NCBI GenBank assembly: GCA_942492375.1
Contig: CALOEL010000015.1
Coordinates: 1 to 64,000, forward strand
Direction: 5' to 3'
DNA from: JAHEAO01 sp942492375
GTDB taxonomy: Bacteria; Pseudomonadota; Alphaproteobacteria; Rhodobacterales; Rhodobacteraceae
DNA length: 64,000 nt
Below, in pieces: positions 34,099-44,136 of the stretch. Made by a program: the position numbers and the translations under genes. Each line of letters starts with the position of its first letter. Positions within the stretch are counted from its first letter, which is position 1. The notes under the pieces are model-generated. The model was not told the DNA's origin, ran no database searches, and saw only the letters and a list, made by a program, of their open reading frames with translations.

Positions 34099-34992
34099 AT
34101 GCCAATCCTGCTGACGATTCTCGGCGGGTTCGCGGCGGTACTGGTCGGGCTGGTGGCTTTGCGGCTTGCCGATCATCGGGCTGATGCCCGCGCGATCAGG
34201 CGTCTTCGGGCCAGCCAGTCTGCGGACCCGCCGCGCTTCGATCCGGCGATGGTGGCAAACCTGCCAGAGCCCGCGCGGCGCTATTTTTCCTTCATGATCG
34301 CCCCGGATGCGCCGTTATGGACGGTGTCGGAGATCCTGATGGCCGGCGAACTCGGCGTTGGCAGCCGGAACGCCCCCGGTTATCGGCCGATGCAGGCCCG
34401 GCAGGTTCTGGCATCCGAGGGATTGGTCTGGCAGGTTCGTGCCGGGGCTATTTCTGGCACCGATGCGGCGGTCGGTGCCCGAAGCTGGAGCAGATTTCGC
34501 CTGTTCGGGCTGGTCCCCGTCGGCCGTGCCGGGGGTGACTCGGATCATTTGCGCTCTTCGTTCGGCAGATTTCTGGCCGAAGCCGTCTTCTGGTGTCCCG
34601 CGGCTCTCTTGCCAGCCGATGACATCCGCTGGACGGCCGTCGATGCCGACACTACCCGCGTCGAGATGACACGCCACGGGTTGACGCAGTCGGTCGAGAT
34701 CCGCCTTGCCGCCGATGGCCAACCCCTCTCGGTTAGCCTGTCGCGCTGGAGCGATGCCAACCCCGGGAAGAGCTATCGTCTTCAGCCTTTCGGGGGTGAT
34801 CTGTCGCGTTTTCGGGAGTTTGGCGGGTTCCACATTCCCACCCGTGTGGAGGGCGGGAATTTCTACGGCACCGAAGACTATTTCCCGTTCTACCGGGCCG
34901 AAGTTCAGGATGTGCGGTTTCCGGCGGCGTCATCGAACCACAACCTCGGTTCGGCCATTTCCAGCGAGTTGCCTGCAGGGTCGCGGAAATAG
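34099..34992 (+). CDS. DUF6544/DUF6920-type protein with run-on C-terminus
   Basis: 297 residues. One N-terminal membrane helix (ILLTILGGFAAVLVGLVALRLA), then a domain with LPEPARRYFSFMIAPD, SWSRFRLFGLVPVGRAGG, FLAEAVFWCPAALLP, VEIRLAADGQPLSVSLSRW and a C-terminal FHIPTRVEGGNFYGTEDYFPFYRAEV. I recall this as a widespread uncharacterised family that usually ends near the last motif. The final ~22 residues (after DVRFP) are read antisense through the end of the convergent VOC gene, suggesting the original stop was lost. Confidence 0.8.
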   Translation: MPILLTILGGFAAVLVGLVALRLADHRADARAIRRLRASQSADPPRFDPAMVANLPEPARRYFSFMIAPDAPLWTVSEILMAGELGVGSRNAPGYRPMQARQVLASEGLVWQVRAGAISGTDAAVGARSWSRFRLFGLVPVGRAGGDSDHLRSSFGRFLAEAVFWCPAALLPADDIRWTAVDADTTRVEMTRHGLTQSVEIRLAADGQPLSVSLSRWSDANPGKSYRLQPFGGDLSRFREFGGFHIPTRVEGGNFYGTEDYFPFYRAEVQDVRFPAASSNHNLGSAISSELPAGSRK

Positions 34993-35354
34993 ATCGACCT
35001 CGCGCCGTTCGGCCAAATGAAATCCTGCTCGACCTGGGTGCCTGCCGCCTCGAGCGCACTGCGCCAGCGGTCGAGTTCTTCGGCCGTCGCGGTGAAGCAG
35101 AGATGGCCCGGTCCGCGTGCCCCGTGCAGCGGCACCGGCAGCCTGGCGTCGGGATCGGATTTCTCGGTCACGACGGGGTTGAATATAAGAAGGACGGTAC
35201 TGCCGACGCTATAGAAAACATGCCGGTCGCCGGCGCGCATGATCTTCGGCAATCCCAGCACACCGCCATAGAAGCTTTCCGCCGCGTCCAGATCTTCGGC
35301 GTAAAGCGCTGCTTCGAGTATGCCGGCAGGCGGCGGAGGGGAGCGGTCTGACAT
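34905..35354 (-). CDS. VOC-family protein
   Basis: 149 residues. ILEAALYAEDLDAAESFYGGVLG opens the first half; GPGHLCFTATAEELDRWRSAL opens the second; the C-terminus has GARSIYFRDPAGNSLEMAEP with a probable metal-binding Glu. Resembles fosfomycin-resistance/glyoxalase-type VOC proteins, substrate unknown. Its last 88 bases lie antisense to the end of the DUF6544-type gene. Confidence 0.88.
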   Translation of the reverse strand: MSDRSPPPPAGILEAALYAEDLDAAESFYGGVLGLPKIMRAGDRHVFYSVGSTVLLIFNPVVTEKSDPDARLPVPLHGARGPGHLCFTATAEELDRWRSALEAAGTQVEQDFIWPNGARSIYFRDPAGNSLEMAEPRLWFDDAAGNRTS

Positions 35355-35412
35355 GGCGCGATCCTAAGCGATTCCCGCGCTTCGGTCAGCCATCGTGCGA
35401 CAGACAGTGTAA

Positions 35413-35451
35413 TGTCACCGATACTTCACGAAGTATCGCTAAGCTGTGACA
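35413..35451. promoter_or_regulatory. Large palindrome upstream of the HNH gene
   Basis: A perfect inverted repeat with 9-bp arms, CGATACTTC-AC-GAAGTATCG (35419-35438), is flanked by a second looser pair TGTCAC (35413) / GTGACA (35446). It lies about 140 bases before the HNH start and just upstream of a promoter-like pair, so it looks like an operator. No T-tract follows, so a terminator is unlikely. The cognate regulator is unknown. Confidence 0.5.
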
Positions 35452-35476
35452 CAAGATCACGCGCAAATATCGGTAC

Positions 35477-35504
35477 TTGTCAGGAACCGAACGCCATATA
35501 TAGT
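35477..35504 (+). promoter_or_regulatory. Predicted sigma-70-type promoter for the HNH gene
   Basis: TTGTCA (35477-35482) and TATAGT (35499-35504) are separated by 16 bases in an unusually AT-rich patch. It is about 75 bases upstream of the ATG and directly downstream of the palindrome. Confidence 0.5.
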
Positions 35505-35579
35505 TGCAATCAATGCTGGGGCGGGGCTCCCGCTCTGGTGCCGGGGATACGGGCAGACAGGGCGAGGAAAGAGTCACTC

Positions 35580-36164
35580 ATGGACGGCGACTTCAGGACG
35601 ACATTCGTAAGAGAGCCTGGAGGGCTCAAACAGCATCCCGCTCTGGTGCTCAATGCGGATTATCGGCCACTTTCCTACTATCCGCTGTCGCTCTGGCCGT
35701 GGCAGGAGGCCGTCAAGGCGGCCTATCTCGACCGGGTGGACATCGTCGCGGAATACGATCAGGTCGTGCGCAGCCCGACCACCGAAATCCGGATCCCCTC
35801 GGTCGTGGTGCTGAAGGATTACGTCAAGCCGCAGACCCGGGTGGCCTTTACGCGGTTCAACCTGTTCCTGCGCGATGAATTCTGCTGCCAATACTGCGGC
35901 AACAAGGGTGAACTGACCTTCGATCATGTGATCCCGCGGGCAAGGGGCGGGATCACGAGTTGGGAGAATGTCGTCGCCGCCTGTTCGCGCTGCAACCTGC
36001 GGAAGGGCGCGAAAAGCCTGCATCAGGTCGACATGAACCTGCGCAAACCGCCGCGCCGTCCCGGCGCGGAGGAACTGCGGAACATGGGCCGCAAATTCCC
36101 CCCGAACCATCTGCACGAGACCTGGATCGACTTCCTCTACTGGGATGCCGAACTGCAGGCCTGA
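35580..36164 (+). CDS. HNH endonuclease-family protein
   Basis: 194 residues from the ATG at 35580; the upstream reading is unsupported. An N-terminal domain (LNADYRPLSYYPLSLWPWQEAVKAAYLDRVDIVAEYD) precedes the HNH zinc module: cysteines 103/106, the DH pair at 115-116, the Asn-containing SWENVVAACSRCN, and cysteines 135/138. This chromosomal HNH type is conserved in Rhodobacteraceae without phage context; its role is unknown, with DNA repair or processing possible. Confidence 0.88.
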   Translation: MDGDFRTTFVREPGGLKQHPALVLNADYRPLSYYPLSLWPWQEAVKAAYLDRVDIVAEYDQVVRSPTTEIRIPSVVVLKDYVKPQTRVAFTRFNLFLRDEFCCQYCGNKGELTFDHVIPRARGGITSWENVVAACSRCNLRKGAKSLHQVDMNLRKPPRRPGAEELRNMGRKFPPNHLHETWIDFLYWDAELQA

Positions 36165-36261
36165 TCGCAGGACGCCGGTACACCGCGCCCGGACAATTCG
36201 CTCTCGCGCCTTGACCGCATCTTTCCTATAACCGCCCGGACCTTTATCGGAGTGGCTGCCC

Positions 36262-37050
36262 ATGTCAGAGAACCTTTCCCCCATAGACACCGCGAAATTC
36301 GTTGCGGCGAAGCGCGCCAGCGAATTCGTGGCCGACGGAATGAAGGTGGGGCTGGGCACCGGGTCGACCGCGGCATGGCTGGTCAAATGTCTGGGCGAGA
36401 GAGTGCGCGAGGAAGGTCTGAGAATCACCGGCGTGCCGACCTCCAGCCGCACGGCGGAACTGGCACGTAAGGTGGGGATCAAGGTGATCAGCCTCGACGA
36501 AGCCCGTTGGCTCGACATGACGATTGACGGCGCGGACGAGTTCGACAGCGAATTGAACCTCATCAAGGGAGGCGGCGGTGCGCTGCTGCAGGAAAAGATC
36601 GTGGCGACCGCCAGCGATCAGATGATCGTCATCGCGGATGTGACCAAGAAAGTCGCGCAGCTGGGGGCATTTCCACTGCCGGTAGAGGTTATTCCCTTCG
36701 GTTGGCAGACCACAAGGGCGCTGGTGGAAGAGACTCTGCACACGATGGACGTTATGGGCCAGAAAGCGGCACTTCGGATGAACGGCGACCGCCCCTTCGT
36801 GACTGACGAAGGCAATCACATTCTTGATCTGCATCTTGCCCGGATCGGCAATGCAAGGCAGTTGTCCCTCGTCCTGAACCAGATCCCCGGCATCGTCGAG
36901 AACGGATTGTTCATCGACATCTGCGATGCGGTGGTGATCGGACATGGCGACGGCAAGGTCGAGGTCGACGACATCAATGCCGGGACTCACGAAGAGGGCC
37001 AGATAGAATTCGCCGAGACTGACAACATCTTTCGAGATACGGCGGAATAA
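36262..37050 (+). CDS. rpiA: Ribose-5-phosphate isomerase A
   Basis: 262 residues. Motifs: VGLGTGSTAAWLVKCLGERV, GVPTSSRTAELA, DMTIDGADEFDSELNLIKGGGGALLQEKIVA (active site Asp and Lys) and NHILDLHL. It interconverts ribose-5-phosphate and ribulose-5-phosphate in the pentose phosphate pathway. The glutathione reductase gene follows 11 bases later, linking NADPH-producing metabolism with its use. Confidence 0.96.
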   Translation: MSENLSPIDTAKFVAAKRASEFVADGMKVGLGTGSTAAWLVKCLGERVREEGLRITGVPTSSRTAELARKVGIKVISLDEARWLDMTIDGADEFDSELNLIKGGGGALLQEKIVATASDQMIVIADVTKKVAQLGAFPLPVEVIPFGWQTTRALVEETLHTMDVMGQKAALRMNGDRPFVTDEGNHILDLHLARIGNARQLSLVLNQIPGIVENGLFIDICDAVVIGHGDGKVEVDDINAGTHEEGQIEFAETDNIFRDTAE

Positions 37051-37061
37051 CGAGAACTATC

Positions 37062-38420
37062 ATGGCCTTCGACTACGATCTTTATGTGATAGGCGGCGGA
37101 TCGGGCGGCGTCCGCGCCGCCCGTGTTGCCGCCGAGACCGGAGCGAAGGTCGCGCTGGCCGAGGAATATCGCATGGGGGGGACCTGCGTGATCCGAGGGT
37201 GCGTGCCGAAAAAGCTGATGGTCTTCGCCTCCGGCTATGCCCGCGCCATGGAAGAGGCGAGTGCCTATGGCTGGTCGGTAAAGGCCAACGGTTTCGACTG
37301 GCCGAGGTTCCGCAAGGCGTTGCATGGCGAACTGGACCGGCTCGAGGGCATTTACCGCGCCAATCTGGAAAAGGCCGGTGTCGACATCCACGACCAGCGG
37401 GCGGTGCTGGACGACGCCCATACAGTGAGGCTGGCCGATGGCACGTCGCTCCGCGCCAAGCATATCCTGATCGCGACGGGTGGCCATCCCTACATCCCCG
37501 ATACGGTAGAGGGACATGACCTTGTCTGGTCCTCGAACGACATCTTTCACATGGAGAAGCTGCCCGAGCGGGTGCTGATCGTCGGAGGCGGCTATATCGC
37601 CTGCGAATTCGCCTGCATACTAAACGGGCTGGGGTCCAAGGTGACGCAGTACTATCGCGGTGCCCAGATCCTTCGAGGATTCGACGACGAGGCGCGCGGG
37701 CACATTGCCGAACTGATGCAGGACCAGGGGATCGGTCTGCATGTGGGCGCCGATGTCGAGCGCATGGAAAGACGCAAGGACTGCCTCTGGGTCAAGACCA
37801 CAGACGGTCGCGAAATCGAGGTCGATGCGGTGGTTTACGCCACTGGCCGGATCCCGAACAGCGCCGGGCTGGGCCTGGAACAGATCGGCGTGAAGCTTGG
37901 CCGCCGCGGGGAGATCGTGGTGGACGACTATTCCCAAACCGCCGTTCCATCGATCTTCGCGGTCGGCGACGTGACCGACCGGATCAACCTGACGCCGGTC
38001 GCGATCCGTGAAGGCGCGGCCTTCGTCGAGACCGTGTTCAACGGCAATCCGACCAAGCCTGATCACGCGCTTGTGCCCTCGGCGGTCTTCACCCAGCCCG
38101 AATACGGCTCTGTCGGGCTGACCGAGGAAGCCGCGCGGGATCAGGAACCGATCGAGGTCTATTGCGCCGCCTTCCGGGCCATGCAGAACGCTTTCATCGG
38201 CAAGACCGAACGCGTGCTTTTCAAGCTGATCGTCAGCGCCGAAAGCCGCAAGATCCTGGGCTGCCACATCATCGCCCCGGATGCCGGAGAGTTGATCCAG
38301 ATGGTCGGAGTGGCGGTCAAGATGGGAGCGACCAAAGAAGATTTCGACCGGACGGTTGCGGTTCACCCCACAATGTCGGAAGAGATCGTGCTAATGAAGT
38401 CGCCGGTGCGCAAAGCTTGA
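37062..38420 (+). CDS. gor: Glutathione-disulfide reductase
   Basis: 452 residues. FAD-binding YVIGGGSGGVRAARVAAETG, redox-active disulfide C42/C47 in GGTCVIRGCVPKKLM, NAD(P)-binding VLIVGGGYIACEFACIL, second FAD segment SIFAVGDVTDRINLTPVAI and the C-terminal active-site HPTMSEEIV. It keeps glutathione reduced with NADPH. Probably cotranscribed with rpiA. Confidence 0.95.
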   Translation: MAFDYDLYVIGGGSGGVRAARVAAETGAKVALAEEYRMGGTCVIRGCVPKKLMVFASGYARAMEEASAYGWSVKANGFDWPRFRKALHGELDRLEGIYRANLEKAGVDIHDQRAVLDDAHTVRLADGTSLRAKHILIATGGHPYIPDTVEGHDLVWSSNDIFHMEKLPERVLIVGGGYIACEFACILNGLGSKVTQYYRGAQILRGFDDEARGHIAELMQDQGIGLHVGADVERMERRKDCLWVKTTDGREIEVDAVVYATGRIPNSAGLGLEQIGVKLGRRGEIVVDDYSQTAVPSIFAVGDVTDRINLTPVAIREGAAFVETVFNGNPTKPDHALVPSAVFTQPEYGSVGLTEEAARDQEPIEVYCAAFRAMQNAFIGKTERVLFKLIVSAESRKILGCHIIAPDAGELIQMVGVAVKMGATKEDFDRTVAVHPTMSEEIVLMKSPVRKA

Positions 38421-38495
38421 TTTCCGTTCGGAAATGCACAGGTAAGGGCGGCAGGTCGGCGGACGACGACTGAGACGAGAGAGGTACTATCCGAG

Positions 38496-39634
38496 ATGGC
38501 CAATAACAATGGCGGACCCTGGGGCGGCGGCGGACGCGGCGGCGGGGATGATGACGGCGGCCGCGGTAATCGTGGTGGCCGGCGGCCCGAAGGGCAACTG
38601 CCCGAGATCGACCAGATCATGAAGAAGGGTCAGGAACAGTTGCGCGTCCTGATGGGCGGGCGCGGCGGCAGGGGCGGCAACGGCGAGGGCGGCGGCGAGG
38701 GGCCGAGGCTGACGCGGGGCACGGTGGGTCTTGGCGTTCTCGCGCTGGTCGCACTCTGGGTCTTCGCGTCGTTCTATACCGTCAAGCCGGAAGAACAGTC
38801 GGTCGAGCTTTTCCTCGGCGAGTACAGCTCAACCGGTAATCCCGGCCTTAACTTCGCGCCGTGGCCGCTGGTGACGGCAGAGGTGATCCCGGTCACCCGC
38901 GAACAGATCGAGGATATCGGCGTCGCACAGGGTACGCGCGGTGAAAGCGGGCTGATGCTGACCACGGACGAGAACATCATCGACATCGACTTCCAGGTCG
39001 TCTGGAACATCAACGACCCGGCGAAATACCTGTTCAACCTGCGCGATCCGCAGCAGACGATCCGCGCCGTGTCGGAATCCGCAATGCGCGAGATCATCGC
39101 CGCCTCGCAGCTGGCGCCAATCTTGAACCGCGACCGTGGCATCATCGCCGACCGGGCGCATGAACTGATCCAGTCGACGCTCGACAGCTATGACAGCGGC
39201 ATGAATGTCGTCCGCGTCAACCTCGACAAGGCGGACCCGCCGCGCGAGGTGATCGACGCCTTCCGCGACGTGCAGGCCGCCGAGCAGGAACGCGACCGGC
39301 TGGAACGAGAGGCCGATGCCTACGCTAACAGGGTTCTGGCCGGCGCACGCGGTGAAAGTGCGCAAGTTCTGGAAAGGGCCGAAGCCTACCGCGCGCAGGT
39401 CGTGAACGAGGCCGAAGGTGAGGCCAGCCGTTTCCTTGCGGTGCTCGACGAATACCGCAATGCGCCAGAGGTCACGCGGAAGCGTCTCTATCTCGAAACG
39501 ATGGAGAATGTCCTTGGCCGGGTGGACAAGGTCATTATCGACGAGAACAACAGCGGGCAGGGCGTCGTGCCGTATCTGCCGCTCAACGAACTGAACCGCT
39601 CGACTTCGAACACGAGCGGCGGAGGTGCCAACTG

Positions 39635-39635
<1 letters not shown>
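38496..39635 (+). CDS. hflK: HflK, subunit of the FtsH-modulating membrane complex
   Basis: 379 residues. A Gly/Arg-rich disordered N-terminus (WGGGGRGGGDDDGG) leads to one membrane helix (VGLGVLALVALWVFASFYTV, about 75-95) and a SPFH/band-7 domain (QSVELFLGEYSSTGNPGLNFAPWPLV). An Ala/Glu-rich coiled coil follows. HflK and HflC form a large cage around the FtsH protease. The stop overlaps the hflC start by one base. Confidence 0.94.
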
Positions 39636-40527
<892 letters not shown>

Positions 40528-40531
<4 letters not shown>

Positions 40532-40722
40532 GCACGATCATCTTGGCCATTGGTCTTGTTCTTTGCGTCGAGGGGCTGGTGTTCGCACTGGCCCCTTTGC
40601 GTCTGGAACAGATTCTCGAAGCCCTGCGCGACATTTCGCCCGAAGCGCGCCGGATGATCGGGCTGACCGCCTTGACGGTCGGAGTGGTGTTGATTTGGTT
40701 GGCAAAATCGCTCGGCGCTTGA
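40528..40722 (+). CDS. DUF2065-family small membrane protein
   Basis: 64 residues with two hydrophobic helices (TIILAIGLVLCVEGLVFALA and MIGLTALTVGVVLIWLAKSL) and a conserved central APLRLEQILEALRDISPEARR. It overlaps hflC by four bases. Members of this family often sit after hflC, implying a link to the HflKC-FtsH system, but no function is established. Confidence 0.88.
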
Positions 40723-40867
40723 CGTAAGGTCAGCGCACGAGCGTTTCACGACCTGTTGAGCGAACGTGCTCGGGCTTTGTGTTGTGGCCGTCATGGCCTA
40801 TCTAGAAAGTCACCACAGGTATTCACAGGTCCGCCCGGCTGGGCCGGACAGTAAAAAGGAGAATTCA

Positions 40868-42343
40868 GTGAGACCTCAGGCACTCTCGATTCCCAGCCAG
40901 ATGGCACCGATCGCTCGCGCGATCTGGATCCTGGTGCTGGGACTGGCATTGTTTCTTGCCCAGGCGATGACCGCCGGGGCACGCGGTGTCCCGGAATCCT
41001 TCGCCGATCTGGCCGAACAGGTCAGCCCCGCCGTGGTTAACATAACCACGTCGACGACCGTCGCTACCGCCTCCGATGGCGGTCCGATGCTTCCCGAAGG
41101 ATCCCCCTTCGAGGATTTCTTCCGTGATTTCCTCGACCGTCAGAACCCCGGTCAGGGCCGTCCCGACCGGCCGCGCCGCAGTCAGGCGCTCGGCTCTGGC
41201 TTCGTGATCTCGGAAGACGGGTTCATAGTTACCAACAACCACGTCATCGATGGCGCCGACCAGGTTTCGGTCGAGTTCTTCTCTGGCAAGACGCTTGATG
41301 CGACAGTGGTGGGAACCGACAAGAACACCGATATCGCGCTGCTCAAAGTCGAAAGCGACGAGGCGTTGCCCTTCGTCAACTTCGGCGACAGTGATGCCAT
41401 GCGCGTCGGCGACTGGGTCATGGCGATGGGCAACCCGCTCGGCCAGGGTTTCTCGGTCTCGGCCGGTATCGTTTCGGCCCGCGGCCGGGCGCTGTCCGGC
41501 AACTATGACGATTTCATCCAGACCGACGCCGCCATCAACCGAGGTAATTCAGGCGGCCCGCTGTTCAATTTGGACGGCCAGGTTGTCGGCGTGAACACCG
41601 CGATCCTTTCGCCGAATGGCGGATCGATCGGCATCGGCTTCTCTATGGCGTCCAATGTCGTCACCAACGTCGTTGCACAGCTCAAGGAATACGGCGAGAC
41701 CCGTCGGGGTTGGCTCGGCGTCCGGATCCAGAACGTGACCGACGACGTGGCCGAAGCGATCGGCCTTGAAGCCGCCGCCGGCGCGCTGGTCACCGATGTT
41801 CCCGAAGGCCCCTCGAAAGAGGCCGGCATCGAATCGGGCGACGTCATCCTGTCCTTCGACGGCACTGAGGTTGCGGATACCCGCGAATTGATGCGCGTCG
41901 TCGGCAATGCCGAGATCGGCAAGGCTGCCCGCGTCGTTGTGTTCCGCGACGGCCAGACCCAGACGCTGATGGTCACGCTTGGCCGCCGCGAAGACGCAGA
42001 AGCCGAGACCGTCCCCGCCTCGGCTCCGGCCGGGGAGCCCGCGGAAAAGGAGATGCTCGGTCTGACGATCTCCGAAATGACCGAAGAGCTGCGCGAGCAG
42101 CTCGGCCTCAATCCCGGCTCCGACGGTCTTGTGGTCGCGGATGTGGCCGAGGACAGCGAGGCCTATGAGAAGGGCCTGCGCGCCGGCGATGTCATCACCG
42201 AAGCCGGCCAACAGAAGGTCATGACCGCCTCCGATCTCGAGGCACGGATCGAAGAAGCCAAGGATGCCGGGCGGAAATCACTTCTGCTTCTCGTTCGTCG
42301 TGGCGGTGAACCGCGCTTCGTGGCGCTGACGCTGGAAGGCTGA
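40868..42343 (+). CDS. degP: Periplasmic serine protease DegP/HtrA (Do-like)
   Basis: 491 residues from a GTG at 40868, chosen for the AAAAGGAG seven bases upstream. A signal segment (about 15-40) leads to the trypsin-like domain with triad H125 (VTNNHVIDG), D155 (NTDIALLK) and S228 (GNSGGPLF). Two PDZ domains follow (from RRGWLGVRIQ and from EMLGLTISEM). Degrades or refolds damaged envelope proteins. It lies behind hflKC, so protein quality-control genes are grouped. A terminator follows. Confidence 0.94.
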   Translation: MRPQALSIPSQMAPIARAIWILVLGLALFLAQAMTAGARGVPESFADLAEQVSPAVVNITTSTTVATASDGGPMLPEGSPFEDFFRDFLDRQNPGQGRPDRPRRSQALGSGFVISEDGFIVTNNHVIDGADQVSVEFFSGKTLDATVVGTDKNTDIALLKVESDEALPFVNFGDSDAMRVGDWVMAMGNPLGQGFSVSAGIVSARGRALSGNYDDFIQTDAAINRGNSGGPLFNLDGQVVGVNTAILSPNGGSIGIGFSMASNVVTNVVAQLKEYGETRRGWLGVRIQNVTDDVAEAIGLEAAAGALVTDVPEGPSKEAGIESGDVILSFDGTEVADTRELMRVVGNAEIGKAARVVVFRDGQTQTLMVTLGRREDAEAETVPASAPAGEPAEKEMLGLTISEMTEELREQLGLNPGSDGLVVADVAEDSEAYEKGLRAGDVITEAGQQKVMTASDLEARIEEAKDAGRKSLLLLVRRGGEPRFVALTLEG

Positions 42344-42368
42344 TCCACACCGCTTCCCAGAAGACATC

Positions 42369-42392
42369 AAGGGCGCCCTCGGGCGCCCTTTC
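42369..42392 (+). terminator. Intrinsic terminator after degP
   Basis: AAGGGCGC (42369-42376) pairs with GCGCCCTT (42383-42390) and is followed by a short T run ending TTTCT. It lies between convergent degP and the lipoprotein gene; the A-rich 5' side means it may also work on the other strand. Confidence 0.8.
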
Positions 42393-42405
42393 TGTACTCA
42401 GGCCG

Positions 42406-42861
42406 CTAGCTGCCCGCGCCGGTTTCCTCGCGCGGATAGGCCACAAGTCCCAACTCGCGTGCGGCCCGCAACGAGAGCGTCGAGGACGGCAATCCGAACT
42501 GCGTCTGATAGGCCATGACGGCGGCTTTGGTCGCCTCGCCATATGTCCCGGTGACGCCCGCATCGAAAAGATCGCGTGCCATCAGCGCTCGTTGCAGATT
42601 GGCGACGAGTTCAAGGGTCAATGCCTCGGGGCAGACCGTCGCGAAGCGAATCGTGCGTTCCTCCTCCACAGGCGGCAAGCTGTCGGTTTCCGGTTCGGCG
42701 GCCGCCTGGTTGGTGCCGGTTGCTGCGGGAACGGTTTCGGTTGCCATGCACTCGGCGACCTCGATCGCCGCCTCGCCGGTGCTTCCGTTCGGCCCGGTGG
42801 CGCAACCAGCGACAAGCAGGACCAGCCAAATGGCAGAGGAACGGCGGAAGAGGGAAAGCAT
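42406..42861 (-). CDS. Lipoprotein with peptidoglycan-binding-like domain
   Basis: 151 residues from the ATG at 42861. The lipobox LLVAGC places the lipidated Cys at residue 20. A low-complexity acidic linker follows, then a PGBD-1-like domain: LTLELVANLQRALMARDLFD, AGVTGTYGEATKAAVMAYQ, TQFGLPSSTLSLRAARELGL. Probably anchored in the outer membrane, binding the cell wall. An earlier start at 42909 would hide the signal peptide. Confidence 0.82.
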   Translation of the reverse strand: MLSLFRRSSAIWLVLLVAGCATGPNGSTGEAAIEVAECMATETVPAATGTNQAAAEPETDSLPPVEEERTIRFATVCPEALTLELVANLQRALMARDLFDAGVTGTYGEATKAAVMAYQTQFGLPSSTLSLRAARELGLVAYPREETGAGS

Positions 42862-43034
42862 GGGCGCAGGCTCCGGCATCTGTGTTCGGTCGTCAGAATA
42901 GCGGCGCAATCGCCCGGACGATAGCCCGAGGAACAGGTCGGCGCATGGCGCGCGATCACACTGATCGGGGGGGGGTGGTCAAATCCCGGCTCTTGTCCTA
43001 AATCCCTGACCAGCAGGCATGACCCGAGGGCGGA

Positions 43035-43358
43035 ATGGCGAAAATCACCTATATTGAACACAACGGCACCGAACACGTCGTCGAGGTCGCGAACGGACTT
43101 ACGGTGATGGAAGGCGCCCGCGATAACGGAATCCCCGGCATCGAAGCCGATTGCGGCGGCGCCTGCGCCTGTTCGACCTGCCATGTCTATGTCGATCCCG
43201 CCTGGATCGACAAGATCCCGGCGCGCGAGGCGATGGAAGAAGACATGCTCGACTTCGCCTACGAACCCGACCCCGAACGTTCCCGTCTGACCTGTCAGAT
43301 CAAGGTCACGGATGCGCTCGACGGGCTGGTCGTGAAAATGCCCGAAAAGCAGATCTGA
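43035..43358 (+). CDS. [2Fe-2S] ferredoxin, adrenodoxin type
   Basis: 107 residues. Cluster cysteines C40, C46, C49 and C87 follow the adrenodoxin spacing, with an extra Cys at 44. Acidic interaction helix around DPAWIDKIPAREAMEEDML. It passes electrons from an NAD(P)H ferredoxin reductase to partners such as P450s or the Fe-S assembly system; no partner is adjacent. The stop overlaps the next gene's ATG by one base. Confidence 0.94.
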   Translation: MAKITYIEHNGTEHVVEVANGLTVMEGARDNGIPGIEADCGGACACSTCHVYVDPAWIDKIPAREAMEEDMLDFAYEPDPERSRLTCQIKVTDALDGLVVKMPEKQI

Positions 43359-44053
43359 TGCGCTTCGTGGCGGCTCTCCTGGCGCTGCTCGCCACACCTG
43401 CCGCCGCCGAGGGCATTTCGGCCGCCCGCTACGCCGACCCCACCGCCCGCTATGATCACGGTATCCTTGGCGACGCGGTGGAATGGGGCAGGCTCGAGAT
43501 GACGACCGACAGCGGCCGCCGCCTGAGCCTTACCTTGCCGGAAACACGTGTTTTCGAGGATACCGCGCCCCGCTTGGCCGATCTTGACGGCGATGGCGCG
43601 TCCGAGGTGATCGTAGTCGAGACCGACCTCGCCCTCGGCGCGCGGCTCTCGGTCTACGGGTCGGGTGGGCTTGTCGCCGCGACGCCCTATATCGGCGCTA
43701 CTCGTCGCTGGCTCGCCCCGATCGGCGCGGCCGATCTCGACGGGGACGGCGCGGTCGAGATCGCTTACATCGACCGCCCGCACTTGGCCCGCACGATCCG
43801 CATCTGGCGATTCCGAGATGGCGCACTGACCCACGTCGCGAATCTGCCGGGATACACCAACCACAGGATCGGAGAGACCGATATCGCCGGCGGGATCCGT
43901 GAATGCGGCAGCGGCCCCGAGATGATTGTTGCCGATGCCGACTGGCGGCAGGTCCACGCGATCACCTTCCGGGGCGGTCGGTTCGCCGCCCGTCCCCTCG
44001 GCCCGCATGAGGGCCGTGGCTCCTTCGCCAGGGCAATGAACTGCACGCCCTGA
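43358..44053 (+). CDS. Exported FG-GAP/VCBS-repeat protein
   Basis: 231 residues with a signal peptide (MRFVAALLALLATPAAA, cleavage before EGIS). Two FG-GAP-type repeats carry Ca-binding-like DxDGD loops: LADLDGDGASEVIVVETD (~70) and AADLDGDGAVEIAYIDR (~130). Probably a periplasmic beta-propeller-like protein of unknown function. Translationally coupled to the ferredoxin gene. It is followed by 3'-end element copy E. Confidence 0.82.
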   Translation: MRFVAALLALLATPAAAEGISAARYADPTARYDHGILGDAVEWGRLEMTTDSGRRLSLTLPETRVFEDTAPRLADLDGDGASEVIVVETDLALGARLSVYGSGGLVAATPYIGATRRWLAPIGAADLDGDGAVEIAYIDRPHLARTIRIWRFRDGALTHVANLPGYTNHRIGETDIAGGIRECGSGPEMIVADADWRQVHAITFRGGRFAARPLGPHEGRGSFARAMNCTP

Positions 44054-44059
44054 CGTCGC

Positions 44060-44122
44060 TTGTCGGGAAATATCCTCGGGGGTAAACCCGGATGCAATCC
44101 GGGGAGGGGGCTGCCAGCCCCC
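44060..44122 (+). repeat. 3'-end element copy E with two hairpins
   Basis: Starting seven bases after the FG-GAP stop: TTGTCGGGAAATATCCTCGG, then two perfect hairpins, CCCGGAT-GCA-ATCCGGG (44087-44103) and GGGGGCT-GCC-AGCCCCC (44106-44122). Closely parallel in layout to copy F after xseA. Confidence 0.75.
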
Positions 44123-44136
44123 TGCATCCCTGGGGG

